The translations under genes and the position numbers were made by a program. Under the pieces are notes generated by a model that ran no database searches, was not told where the DNA came from, and saw only the letters and a list, made by a program, of their open reading frames with translations. From NCBI GenBank assembly GCA_037074765.1, contig JBAMDO010000094.1:62001-126000 (forward strand): 64,000 nucleotides of DNA, written 5' to 3'. Origin of the DNA: Mansonella perstans (Eukaryota > Nematoda > Chromadorea > Rhabditida > Onchocercidae). Shown piece after piece: positions 1-13,400 of this stretch. Each line of letters begins with the position of its first letter. Position 1 is the first letter of the stretch.

Positions 1-2
1 TC

Positions 3-302
3 AACGACTATCATCACCACCAAGAAACTCTAACTATTGCAGTTCCTCCGTTCGTCACTTCCAGCTCCATCCTTTCTGTCCGGTCCGGTGAGCTGCTTAC
101 ACCTCAACTGCCAGAAATCATATCAATCATTTCTTCCTCACAAGTTTGTTTAAGTCACTCTAGAAAAAATTCCTTCATTGATCTTACTTACTGTTACGAC
201 ATACAACTCGTGGATATTTTGGATTTAATCAACGTTTTCAAAAATTTTCAAAATCGTAAGTGCATTTCAGAATTAATATGGAAAGAAGGAAAACCACAGT
301 AG
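3..302 (+). CDS. Possible partial coding exon at the left edge
   Basis: A reading frame stays open for 99 codons from position 3 to a TAG at 300-302, without needing an ATG, and may continue left of the window. The first 130 bases are clearly more GC-rich than their surroundings. The peptide begins NDYHHHQETLTIAVPPF and is rich in Ser, Thr and Pro. A GTAAGT at 256-261 could be a donor, so the exon may end near 255; another donor-like GTGAGC lies near 90. I recognise no domain. It could be the last exon of a plus-strand gene, or chance. The confidence is low because the second half is as AT-rich as intron sequence. Confidence 0.3.
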   Translation, partial: NDYHHHQETLTIAVPPFVTSSSILSVRSGELLTPQLPEIISIISSSQVCLSHSRKNSFIDLTYCYDIQLVDILDLINVFKNFQNRKCISELIWKEGKPQ

Positions 303-3300
303 AAACGAAATGATCTAGGGAAATAATTCTACTTTATATCATTTATCAATCTTCTCACTAAAAATAGCTTTAAAAGCGACACCATTCTTTACTATCATGT
401 AATTATTCAAATCATTGACAATCTAAGTAATAAGTGAATTAAACAAAATGTTTGAGATCTGTGCTATCTTGAGCAAGAGTCACGAAAACTACAGAGAGTC
501 ACGAGGATTTCAACATGCTATGAAAAGTGCCACGGTTTTCAAAACGTTATAATACCATGGATTTCTGTAATCAATTTTGATTTAATGATGTAATGACACG
601 CGTTACCATTAATATGAAAGGCCCAAGTGCTCTATAAATCCAAATAAATTCCAGTATCATTTATCAACTCCAACAGGAAGATGAAAACTGGCTCACTTTA
701 TCATCTTAAGAATTAATATTTTTTACAAACAGCGGTATTGAACCGGCAAATATCCAATTGTCAAATAATATCCAAATTTCATATTTATTTTCTTTTTAAT
801 ATTCGGTTGACAAAATTGCTATATATTCAAACAAAAATTGTCTTAAATTTCAGTGAAAATGACGATCAGATAGAATGCGGTAAGAAATGCAAAAGGACCT
901 TTAATAAAAGATATTTCGAAAAACATATAATTTTAGGAAAATGCAACATTGTCTTTTTTAAAATGTTTATAAATTATTGAGGAATCAGATGTGTAAGTAA
1001 GTTCAAGTAAATTAAATCAACTCAAAAGGAATGGACAGATCGTCTAAGCTTCAAAAATTTCCCTGGACTTAAACATTTTGTTCCTTATATCTAAAATTTA
1101 ATAAAATATTTAAAATAATAACACTGGAATTAAAAAGTACAGTATGACTATACCGTACTAAAGGCATTGACAAAAATAAGCAAGAAAAATTTGTTGAAGA
1201 GATAATATTTGACGATATGTTGCACTGTAATTCACATTAGTGAAGGATCGATGAACAGTGATGATTTTACAAGGTCATGAGAATTAATTAAGAAGGATGA
1301 CCTCTCTTATTGTCATAGACAAATACAATACTTACCTCTTCTTCAAGCGTAACTTTCATGAAGAAAATCGAACTTTCAAGTATCTTTGCAGATGCAGATG
1401 ATTTGACTATTGAAATTAAAAGTTTTCTATAAGTGGTCAAATTTCTTTCGACTGCAATTTTTTTTTTTTTTTAATCATTTGCAATTTTTTAATCATTTGT
1501 GCTTAAGATATCATAATTTTCTGAGTATACTTACATAATAAAAATAAGCTTTTTCAAATTCATTTCTCATCTTAAAATAATTATGTAAAGAAAATAGATT
1601 CCATTAATTTATTGCTATAAAATTCAATTTAAAAGATTGCAATATCATAATATATTGTAATAAAATGATGTAAACTGATGATGTTAATTCAAATGGATCA
1701 GATTAGAAAATTCAATGGAAATGAAAGGATTAAAATAAACACTTAAATGAACATTACTATAATATTCATTTGTCATCAATAAAATTGGAACAGAAAAATT
1801 GCGCAATAACAAATAAAGTAGTAAATAAAAATTGATCGTAAATTTGTGGACAATTAATGATGTTTGAATGAGGTAAAGGATGGATATATATCATAGTAAC
1901 GACCCGATCGGTCATCATTCCGTTCGTCCAATCCCCCGTTAACAGCCCATATATTATATACAGCCTTCATTGCACACCATTATTCTAGCAGCTTTGGAGA
2001 TAGATGGATGAATTTATGAAGCAATAACTGAGAGGGTAACGATTGCTACTTGCTACTCTATCAGTCTTACCACGGGATTACTCTAGAAGTAGAACAGAGT
2101 ACCACCAAGTCGTATTTCCTTCACTCTCTCTTCATTAGTTTATATCCATTTGCTCGACCACTCACTCTATCTTGGATCAATTTCTATTTAAAAACTGATC
2201 TGCTCAGTTCTAATTCATTCATCTATCCAAATAATATCAGAAATTATCTCGTCAATTGAATTATCCTAATGTCTTCTTGATCAAAATTTTTATTTATTTG
2301 CTCATTTCAAACATTCAAATATTTACATATTTTTCTACAATCTTTATAATCCAAAAGATAACAACAAAACGGAAAGAGTGGACAGTTAATGAGTTAATGA
2401 GGATGCTAAAGAAGTTGGTCACTTCAATGACATAATTGTTGGCTGGATAAATTAATCAATAAATTTTAATCGATCTACATCTCAAGTTCTATCTAAATTA
2501 TATATAGTAAAGCAATTACACATACTTGTTACTAATGTATTTGTATATTAGGATATAGATAGATTTGAATTAATTTAATTTGAAATTTTGCAGGATGATA
2601 GAATCGTATTGGTAGCATTTGAACTATTGAAAATGAATATGAAGAAAATGTAAGAGAAGGTTGATGCATATTTTTTTTTTTTATTTTAACGAATAAAAAT
2701 TTGCTGTCACATACATTTAAGAGAAAACTTTTGCTTCCTGTCTTTTTGGAATACTTCTCTGCTCGATCATCAAAATCACTGATTATAAAAGATAGCTACT
2801 ATAGTTTCATCCTCTTCAACGGTCAAAAAACCTCATCAATCACACAGCATCTCCCTGAACTGAATTTATTTTGGTGAAACAACCCTCACTTCAATATTAA
2901 CCAAAATCATTGCTACTATTGCTATTTTAACAAACTACACATTTTTAAATACAACTTTGGTAATAAATATTCAAAATTAAAAGATTGAAGCTAAATTTCT
3001 TCAAAATTTCTGATGATCAATTATAACTATCTCTTATGTTACTTTACTCGACATTATCATATTAATTGCAAAAAAACATTCGGAAAATTTAGAAACTTTT
3101 CGCACTAAATTGTAAGTACAACTGTCAATTCCATTTAAATTCAAAATATCATTATCATAATATTGTTATAATGAATTTTCCAAAATACTAACCATATCAC
3201 TCGTATGTATTAGTTTTTACGTTTCGAAAAACTCTTTTAGGAAATTTCGAAATTCATTAATTGATTTATTGAACAAACTTCATGTCATTTCAAATGTAAA

Positions 3301-4424
3301 TTAATATATACATGTATAAAAAAAAACACCCTGCAATTCATCAATCAATTCAAATCTTATTGCCCTTTCGACTTCCTAATTTGAAACAAGCGACAATACT
3401 AGCGATTTAGATCCCAGAAACACTGACGAACATTTAGCACTCAATCATTCGTCATTTGAAATGTTTTTTGAAAAATTGATTTTTTTATAACTTATTAGTT
3501 TCGGCAAGGCGCATAAAAACTGGTGAATTTGTAATATTTAGCTATCTGTTGAACTTTGCAATGTCTAAAGTAACTATAGTTCAAAGAAAATTAAATGTGA
3601 TTATCTCATTTAATCTCGAGCTTATAAGAGCAAAGTAAGTAGAGTAATGCCTTTTCGTGTATCGAAAGTTTGGGAAGTTTAGAAATGGTGAAGAAGAGTT
3701 TTGAAAATATCTTGCTAAAGCATAATTTAAAAAATATTTTTCAAACTGATTAATTTAAACTAAATGATATTTTGCGTTTTTCTCAAGTCAACAGTAACAA
3801 AAAGTATTACGGTAAGATATGCAAGGCTCACAACTTCTCTTTTTTATAAAAAGCTGTGGTGATAGTATTGTTGAAAGGATCATTCTTCAGGAAACAAAAG
3901 CATACAGCGCTTATTAATTGTAAATGTTTGGATATTCATTTGGCTTATATTGAACACTCTTATAATAAAAGCAAGATTCCTCAGTAAAAGTAGTGTGAAG
4001 GGATTATTTTACAGAGGAGAAATGAAAATTTGAACAGAATGGGAACAGCATAGAATTGGACCAATCATAGAATGGGCAAAGGCCAACAAATACTTATGGC
4101 ACAAGACACAAGCATTATCAATACTTATAATTGATTTAATTATATGCGAAATAAAGAAAAGGGGAAATCATATCGTTGTATGTGAAAATTTCAATTTTTA
4201 AATTCTGCTTCTCAAGTTGCAGTAGTTTAGAGTTTGTAGCAATATACAATATAAATTGTTGCCTCCTTTATTTGTCTCCTTCTTCCTCTTCATTTACTTT
4301 CAGGAATATAATGGTTATTTGAGCTTTCTGGTCAAATGTTATGAAAATATATTTATGAAAAAAATTTCAAGATTTTTTCATATAAGATGGATGAAAATCA
4401 AAAAAAAGGAAAAAAAAAACTAAC
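303..4424. other. Non-coding AT-rich stretch
   Basis: I see no supportable exon in this stretch on either strand. It holds A/T homopolymer runs and short chance ORFs. If the minus-strand gene whose exon 2 ends at 4425 continues leftwards, this is probably its second intron; I looked for a minus-strand exon in the required phase and found none convincing. Confidence 0.5.
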
Positions 4425-7400
4425 GTTGTATTGTAATCAGAATAAACAATATCGTAATCACCAGCCGGTTCAATGAATAGATCATCGTACGGCTTAGGCA
4501 CCATATCCGATTCGGATTTCCTTCCTTCTGCTGTTTCTATTTTTGCACCTTCTTTATGATAGGTCCTTCCCGCTTTCAAATCATTTGATTTTCGCACCGA
4601 TTCTGCAAAAAAAAAAAAAAAAAAAATCTTAGGAATTTCAAATTATTCCTGTAATAATGAATGAAAGCTAGCAGACCCGTGAAATTTTATTCATCAATGC
4701 AAATTCTGATTTGGATTATCAGATTTCGAAAATAAATAATGAACATAGATAAGAATAAAATTAAGATATTTAAAAAATTTTAAGGTTCGTTACTACCCGG
4801 AGAAAATATTTGTTAGCAGAGATAGTAATTTTTAAAATCATTCTTCTTTTTTCATAATTGAACATTCCTGGATACTTCATCAGTTGTTCTCCAAAACGTA
4901 GCATGCGGATAAAAGATAAAAATTATATGAAAATTGATTAGGATTGAATTTTGAATGTTAGACTAATGTCAGTTCGAATTACGCAATGTCTCTTTAGATA
5001 TTTTAAAGAAATAAAGAAATATCGAAAACTAAAATGATAATAAAAAATGAAATAAACTTTAGAACTCGTCAAGAAATGAAATTGCTGCTGTCGTAATGAA
5101 GAATCAAGTTAAATAAGCGACGGTGATGCTTAATAAAATGATCTATGCCTTTTTTGTCCCTTTCTTGGACATAAGTTTTCTCCTAATTAGATAAGAGCCA
5201 AGCATATTAGTGCAAAAGAAAAATGAAAAGGAATACTTCAGCAAATAGACAAATTTATAACAAATTTACTAAATAAACAAGCATTTTAGTATGCCAGAGG
5301 ACTTTATAGAGTAGCATTTCAGCTTTATTCTAAAAGACTTAAATGTCTTCTATTAATTGCATTTTGCTTTCGAAATTTTTTAAAAATTTTTAAAAGATTT
5401 TTTAAACTAATCTCATGCAGAAAAGTATTTCTGGAAGAAATATCTAAATTTCTTTCACATTTAAATACTATGTTAATCAGCTCTTAATAATGTTTAAGAA
5501 AACGTTCAAAAGTTTCTGGGTAAAATATAAAAATCATCTTAAGAACCACGATATCCATAGCTTATAATAATGTTTGAAAGCAGAAAATGTTGTCAGTGTA
5601 AATGGCTTATGGTCATTGAAGTGTACCAAATGCATGAATACAATTAATGACCCTCAATTATAGGTGAACAGAAAGGGCTTTTAAGTACCGGAATCAGTCT
5701 CATCGGTTGAAGCAATGCAAATACCAACCTCTATTGTTATCCTTTGCGTGTAGCTCTCGCTATCCGATCTTTTTTGCTGTAATTCTCAAATATTCTCAAT
5801 GCCATTTTACCGATAAATTTATTCAAATTCAATTTTTCACCAAATGACTCTAATTTCATTCAAAAATATGACCAGTACTTACTGCTGGTTTACAACGCTG
5901 GAACAATTTTAGCTTCAAATTTGCTTCTTCGACCAGTCATAAAAACTTTTCATATAGATTCCACCTTTTCGTTTTGCAAACCGTTCCTGATAGTTTGCAA
6001 AACGAAAAAAATGATCAAATGATTGCCCAGCAGTTCCATCTTACATGGACATCTCAAGCGTACAAAACTATCAGTGATTAAATATTGTTTGTAACTCCTG
6101 CAAGAGTAATGATGATATATCATCATCATTTAACGTCAGCCAATTAGTAGCATTGATCATTTCTTGCTTCGTGACACTTCCAGATGGCATTAATTTTGAA
6201 ACTAGGTTCAGAAGCGCAATAAAGTTGTAGTAGCAACAGTACGCATAATAGAACTGGTCAGAAATACGATAAGCCAATGCTTCCGCATTTATTATTATTA
6301 TTGATGAGATGCTGTCCAACCTCCTATATCAGATATCCATCATTTCAAACTGCGATTACACATTTTAAAAATTGAGCAGATCGTTAGTGGTTATTTACTA
6401 CCAACGATTGTAATCATTTCTCAAGTGCCACTATTTCTATTCTTAATTAATGGACAATTTTTTCCATCAAAATTGAAAAAATTTTTCAACATGTTAGATA
6501 CTAAAAATTTCCACTAAATATATCAAAAAAAAAAATCCAGCAAATAATCCAAAGCTTTAAAAAATAGTCAGCCAATTCATAAACCTTTTTAGCAATAAAT
6601 TTCTGTCATTTCAAAAGAGTAAATGGATTTAAAGAAGGGAAAGTAGTGATGCTTGTTGCATCCAAAAAGTTGTCATTTCATGTGTTGTAATAGAAAAAGT
6701 TCACAATAAAACTTTAGCCAAGAAGCTCTATTTGTTTGGTTGGATTGGAATAGAGTAAAGACATCAGTGGATAACTGGCATGTAATGTGCTGAAGACGAC
6801 GACAATCAACTTCATCATCATCGATTCTTATCGTAAAAGTGAAGGAATGAGAAGACAGGATGGAAAGAAGAGGACAGAAATTCACAGGACAGAATAGGGT
6901 ATAAGCCAAGTATATTATTAAGCAATAATGAACAAAGCTGCTCATTTGTCTTTGTGCTCTTTCACGTCAAAGTTTATTGTTAATGAATAAATGCAAAAAG
7001 AGGAAGACAAATGAAAAAATGTTTCTGGAAAACTAAACAATAATGTATTTCTATTAAATATTTGCATAAAAATAAAATAAATTTAATTTAAACAAACAAT
7101 TGCCAATTTTTCCAAGAAATCCAAAACTTATCAAGAAGATCTTAAAATAATAATAATTAGGGATTTTTCAAACTCAAATTTGAATTTAAATATTTCCGCA
7201 ACAAATTCCCAAACAGTGATTGGCTGACATATCTAGAAATAGAGGAAAAAAAATCAGTAGCTTTTTGCGATATGGATGGAAAGTTAAAGACTCTAGTTTG
7301 TGGTATTCATCGAAAAAAATATTTTCTAAAGATGATATTGTTCAGTCTTCTAGTCTACTCTGTCTCCCGTCATTCTTGTTCAAACTCCCAGTCTGCTCTG

Positions 7401-10400
7401 TCTGCCGTCCTTCTTTATTTTGATATAGAAATTTGAATTACATTAGTAATGTTTTAATTTTGTTCCAAAATTGCAGTGTTAAAGATTGAACTCAGAGATT
7501 GTTCTAATTTAGAAAATGTTGCAAGATGAAAATTGATGAAATTGCAGAATTTTTCACTCTTTCAAAATTCTTCAACAATTACTTTGATTTTCAGTAACAT
7601 CCGATTTGCAAAGTATCGCAAAGAAATCTATGACTTTTTTAATTGGCAGGACTGTTTTAGGATGTACTGAAGAAGCAGAATGTCCCTTACCAATTACAAA
7701 TTCAGGCTTGAGCAGCTTGTATGGTACTTGCAGAGGTCATGAGCACTTACTGAGAGAGAAGACAAGGCCATCTGTCTAGAAACGCGTAATTAAGCACATT
7801 CAAGATTATGTTTTAAATAGATAAAATGAAATTTTTAACATCTGTCATGTTAGAAAGAACAAGAGAGAAAAAGGAATATGCTTCAAACTAAGAGTTGATG
7901 AAATGACGCTGAACTGAATAGGAAGATTATTTTGAAATATGTTACTAGGTTGGACAATCCGTCTAATTTAACCAACTTCTGCATTAAAAGGAATAGCTAG
8001 AAAGTATTTTAGATCTCATATCAAAGGATTTATCTATGAAGATATCCTGCGTGTGGTCAAAGTATAGCCGTAAATTACAGAGATGTAATGTTGACGATTT
8101 TTAAGGATTTATGACAGAATTGAATAGGCAGAAACCTGAGATCAAATGGACAGTTCCTAAGCTAATAAAATTTAACTTGTAACGTCAAACAGTACTGTTT
8201 CAGGAGAAAATGACACAAATAGATTTCTTCCTATGATATTAAAAATAATGTATGCCATAGCATCCCAGTATGTTTAATTGGGCATGATTTACTGAAGGTC
8301 ATAACAGTTTTTTGTTCTTTACTATCATCGGAATTCATCTTAATAAATCTCAATATTGTCAACTCGAAAATGCAGTATCCGGTCATTCGAGTGAACTGTA
8401 TTACAGTATAACTTTACAATATTATAAAGAACGATTAGTTGGTAAGGATGAAACATAACAAATCTAAGAAACACATTAATGAACCGTATTGAGCAAAAGG
8501 ATGTATAGTCCGTTGGTTAACAAAAGCAGTGAGAATTCGTTCTATTATTAAGTCTGTTTTTAAGTACACGGACTTCATGAATTCAAAACATGAAAAAATA
8601 GGTGTGCTAACTACACGGAACAATAAATCCACTCTATGACAATTTTAATGATTCCAGTTTATTTCATAGTATCTTTCTAATTGAATTTCTATTCATCTTT
8701 ACCAAGTGGAAAGTCTGGAGTATTTAAGGAGTTTGCATCATCGTACTAATACCTCATATTACATCATTCATCATTAAAAAAAGAATGGTCGATATCTTTA
8801 ATAAATACACATGCCAACATCATTTTAGATACAGTAGAAGACCATAGAATCACTGTATGAGCAGAAGCTAAGTATCATTCGGAAGAGCTATCATTCAAAT
8901 AAGAAACTTTCTGGTAGTGTCACAAAGTGCAATGAAAGATAATCCAATGCAGAATTTTAAAATATATCAGTACAATTGTTTCAAACTAATAATATTTTGT
9001 CTCAGGAAAGTATTTTGGGTAAAGGAAAAGAGAAGTAATAAATACTAGATGCATGCAAGCAAAAAACTCTTTGCTACTGACAATAATAAATCAGTGAAAT
9101 GTGAAATGCATGTTAATGATACTAAAGATGTTAATAAATTATGATGGAAAATATCGACGACTTGGCCAAAGATTTTATTGGATAGCCTGTTACCTCAGTT
9201 TTCACGCGTTTTCACACATACGTACACAACATTTATACGGCATTAGCATCATTCACATCGATGTCTCACTTGAAGGACTTGGAGATGTCAGAAGTGAAAT
9301 AAATTGATGAATTTAAATAAAACAGTGTTTTTGGAAAATTAATTAACAATTTCCAGAAATGTAAAGAAAGATAGGATGGAAATGAAGAAGAAATGACGTA
9401 GCAGGTTAGTCTGGATAAATAGACTGCACAGTTTTAGCTTTTAGATTTATTGCTAAGACAGAGGGAGAAATCGACAGAGAGAGAGTGAGAAAATCTAATT
9501 AAAAAACGCTGCAAATTGCTCTATCGCCATTTTTTTCTTTAATTCAGGAATAGTGAAGTGAGCTGTGAAATGCATGTCACACAACTGTGAATGACTTCTA
9601 AGATGAAGTTGAGTAAGAAAGAAGAAAGGCTGAGGAATTAATTCCGCGCTGAGAGAAAGTTCGCTAAACAATCATTCCTTCAGACATGGAACTCAAAACT
9701 TACGTACATATATATATCCATTTAATCATTCCATAAACAAACAATTGCTCTGATAATTGGAAGTCGCTATTAGTTAAACAATTAAACAGCTTTTCAAGAA
9801 GCTTGTATTGCGAAAGAAGATTGGATGAGGTGGGCGAAAATATCCTATAGTAAATAAAAAGAATGAAATATTTTGAAATTTTATTTTTAAAATCCTCGGA
9901 AAAGATATCTAAATCTGTTAGATGCCGAGCGGTACGTTCATTAGTTCCTATAATTAATATTTTGAAAAATGATCCATACTAAAGGATACATTTATATTTA
10001 AGTAGACACAACTTTTGGTGGTAACTGAATCAGCAAATAAAGCATTTAGTTGCAGAAAGTTAAAAAGCAGTTAATTTGTTCAACTCATTTCATTTCTTTA
10101 CCAAACTGACAAACTTTATCCCAATTTACTTGAACAGCCCAAAACAAGACAAAAATTTTAGAAAAAAAAGCAAAGAAAAGTGCTTCGGAATTTATTTCCT
10201 TCAATTTGTCGCACTAGTAATCAATTCAATCGAAGTGAGAAATTAGACTTTAATGGTCGTCTCTATCAGTTTGTCCAACTTCAAATAAATAAAGTGACAC
10301 AAAATTGATATCTCCAGAGGAAGCCTCAAATCTTTATTGCAGTATCAAGACATGTAGAAAGAATAAACTTAAAAAAACATCTTCAAACTGTGTTTTCATA

Positions 10401-13400
10401 CATAGACATGACGATCGATGGATGCTGTCAGTTACTGATTGCGATCGGTAACTGACAACAGAAGCAGTACCATATCGAATTTCTCAAAACACTAGAAGAG
10501 GGACATTAGTAGCATAGAAGAATAACATTCCAACTCTATTTAAAACTAACTGATTAAAATCATTCATAAACTAATGCTTGCGATTCAGAAAATGAAAGGA
10601 TCATTTTCAAACAGGAATAAATATCAAAACCTATTAAAGTAACAAGAAGCGACAGAATTCCACTGAATTAAAAAATTCAGGAGAAAAAAAAAAAATAATG
10701 AATATTTGCGTTTGCGTTCCACTCGATCTTTTATCATCCCGGATACACAACAGTATGTGATGTGATGAGAATAGAAGTTTATCAGTAGCTTAATATGCAT
10801 GTTTTAAGAAATCTATAAAATGCTAAGAGATTTTTAACCTTTAAAGGAAAGTTGAAAGTGATGAACGAAATCTCGTTTAACGTCAAGAACTTGACAGAAA
10901 AGTTATTTCAGATTAACAATTCTATTATTTCAGATTAATAGCACTCTCTATCATTTTAGATTAGCAATATTCAAGGCAGGTGTAATAATATATACTCTAA
11001 TAAAGGTGCAGCCAATAATGCTGCTGAATTCATCAATGAAGAAAGCTTGAAAAGAAGTGTTATCTAGTTTCTTAGAAAAGAATGTGTCAAATTACCTTCC
11101 ACGAATATTATCACTAGTTAGCCAGCCCTTCACCATTGCCAATGATTGACCGAATGCATCAGAAGCTATGTAAAGAATGCACTGAAGCAAACGGATACTA
11201 TTTTTTAGATAAGATTCCATCAAAATTTGTTACAGATATCGATTTCCAAATATTGATTTAATTTTTTATGTTTTCACTTCCTGTTATATTTATAATTTCA
11301 TTTCCTACAAAAAACATCGCTTCGTTCAAGTTACTTTTACCCTCTGCGTCTTTTCGCTTCTGCATTAGAATCAAATTTCCATTTGGATGTCTTGTTTCAT
11401 TATTACGAAGCGCTTGAAATTCCAAAATTCCAGATGAAAATGATTAGTCAAAGTTGATGATTCATCGAAGTATTGGATTGTTAAATTACTATCAAAGTAA
11501 CAAAAACATAGTGATGGAAAGAACTTATTGACGGAAAATGAAAAATTTCGATAATTGCCATCCCAACTTTCGTACAAACCTATGTTACAGACAAATGAAA
11601 AGAGCGGAAATCTCTAAGCTGAAGACAAATATCGGATTTCAAAGAAGTTAATGCCAATCATATCAAAAGTGATAGTCGCTGTTGATGTCTATTAAAATGT
11701 GGGTCATATGTATAGTTCAATGTAAAAACTAAAATTACACCTGCATCTTCTCTTCCAGAACTTCTATCCCAACTTTCATATTCTCATACTAAGATTTTAA
11801 TACTGCTGAAATTATCGGTTGCTATGTTTCTGGAATGAATTTAACTACTAGATAAAATTTTACCTAAGAAGTACGAGAGCTATCGTTTTTTTTGCATTGG
11901 CACTTCTATTAATGACTTTCAAATTCTAGTTTTTCAAAACTAGGATTTGAAAATTTTTTATGAAGTCATATCTAGGACAATATTCAATGTATTACATCAA
12001 GCAATCAATAAATTACTTACTCAGTATTATTCACATACAGCTGAGCGAAAGAAACTAATTTCTAAACGACTGATATCATAAAATTGCTTACATAAGTTAG
12101 TACTTCACAATAACGAATAGTACAGCAACATTCGAACTCAATACCTGAACTGAATACGTGGACAATTGCGGTGTTTAGCATGAAAGCTGTTTTCAGAAAA
12201 TCGGCCTATAATGAAGAGATGATACAGTAAACAGTAAACAATAGCAAATAAAAGACACGACAGAGTAAAAAGTATTAATACTGTGACGAACACCGTCCAG
12301 AAAAATTTTACAGGTGAAAAAATGAGAAATACACATAATTCCTGAAAGGAATTTCGTTAAATGGCGAGGGAACAAAAAAATATAAGGTACAGAAGCAGAA
12401 GTCTCTAGAATCAAATCGTCAAAAGAAATATAAAGAATGCTTCGGGATAACTTCATTTCGTCTGCGAAGAGTACTTTTTCACTTCCATTTTTTGAAGGTT
12501 TTTAAAATTAGAATATTTTTTCCAAAATTTCTACAGTTCAACATGATGTGCATGTTTGAGAAAAATAAAAAATTCTACAAGGTGATTATTTAAAATCTTG
12601 CAAATTGATAAAAAAAGTATGCGAAATATGAAATCTGGAAACCAAATTCAAAGTGTAACTTGATAAAACTAATTTGAGGCATTCCGAAAAACTTCAGCTT
12701 AAATTCGTTTCATTATGCTTTGAAACAATTTTGGGCAAGATATTGCACTAACAACATATATTTCCGAAATGAAAGGATTTAAAAGTTCTTGAAAGAAGAA
12801 AGCATTAATGCTTTCTTTAGCGTCCACAATGTATGAAAACATGACAATCAATTAGTTATGCATGAACTTGAATAATATCGGAAATTGTATGTCTATATGT
12901 TTAAGGAAGGAATCGATTACGACAACACTACGCCTTGTTTCTTTAGTGATTTACAAATAGACAAGTTTTCAATTTATTGCCAATATTTCTGTAAATAAAT
13001 TATATATGTTCGATAACTCAGCATCTGATTAAAATCTTTTAAAGTTTGTTAGCACTCATAAATCTAAAAATAGGACCTTACGCAGGAATTGTTAAAATCA
13101 TTGTTTCATTTTTTGCGAAATCTAAAATTATTATTTCATCTAGTAAAAATTATTTCATGCATAACTTTGCACCTTAAAAATATTGTAAAACTATTTTGCA
13201 GCAAATTTCTTGCGAATTTTTTCATCTTTTACTTCAGCTAATGGGGGAAAAAAAAAGATAATGGAAAACCCTATTTAAGCCAGTCGTAAGCTCTACAGCA
13301 AACATTCTAACACTAGTACGCCTAACTGTCCAAACTCTCTTGTAACCCATATAAATGGAAGTTGTATTTACACAGGCAGTGTGAGTATACAATATTTATG

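Noticed and set aside
12193..12456. 87-codon minus-strand frame in the long intron
   Set aside because: It is Phe/Ser/Ile/Cys-rich without homology or splice partners, like other chance frames in this intron.
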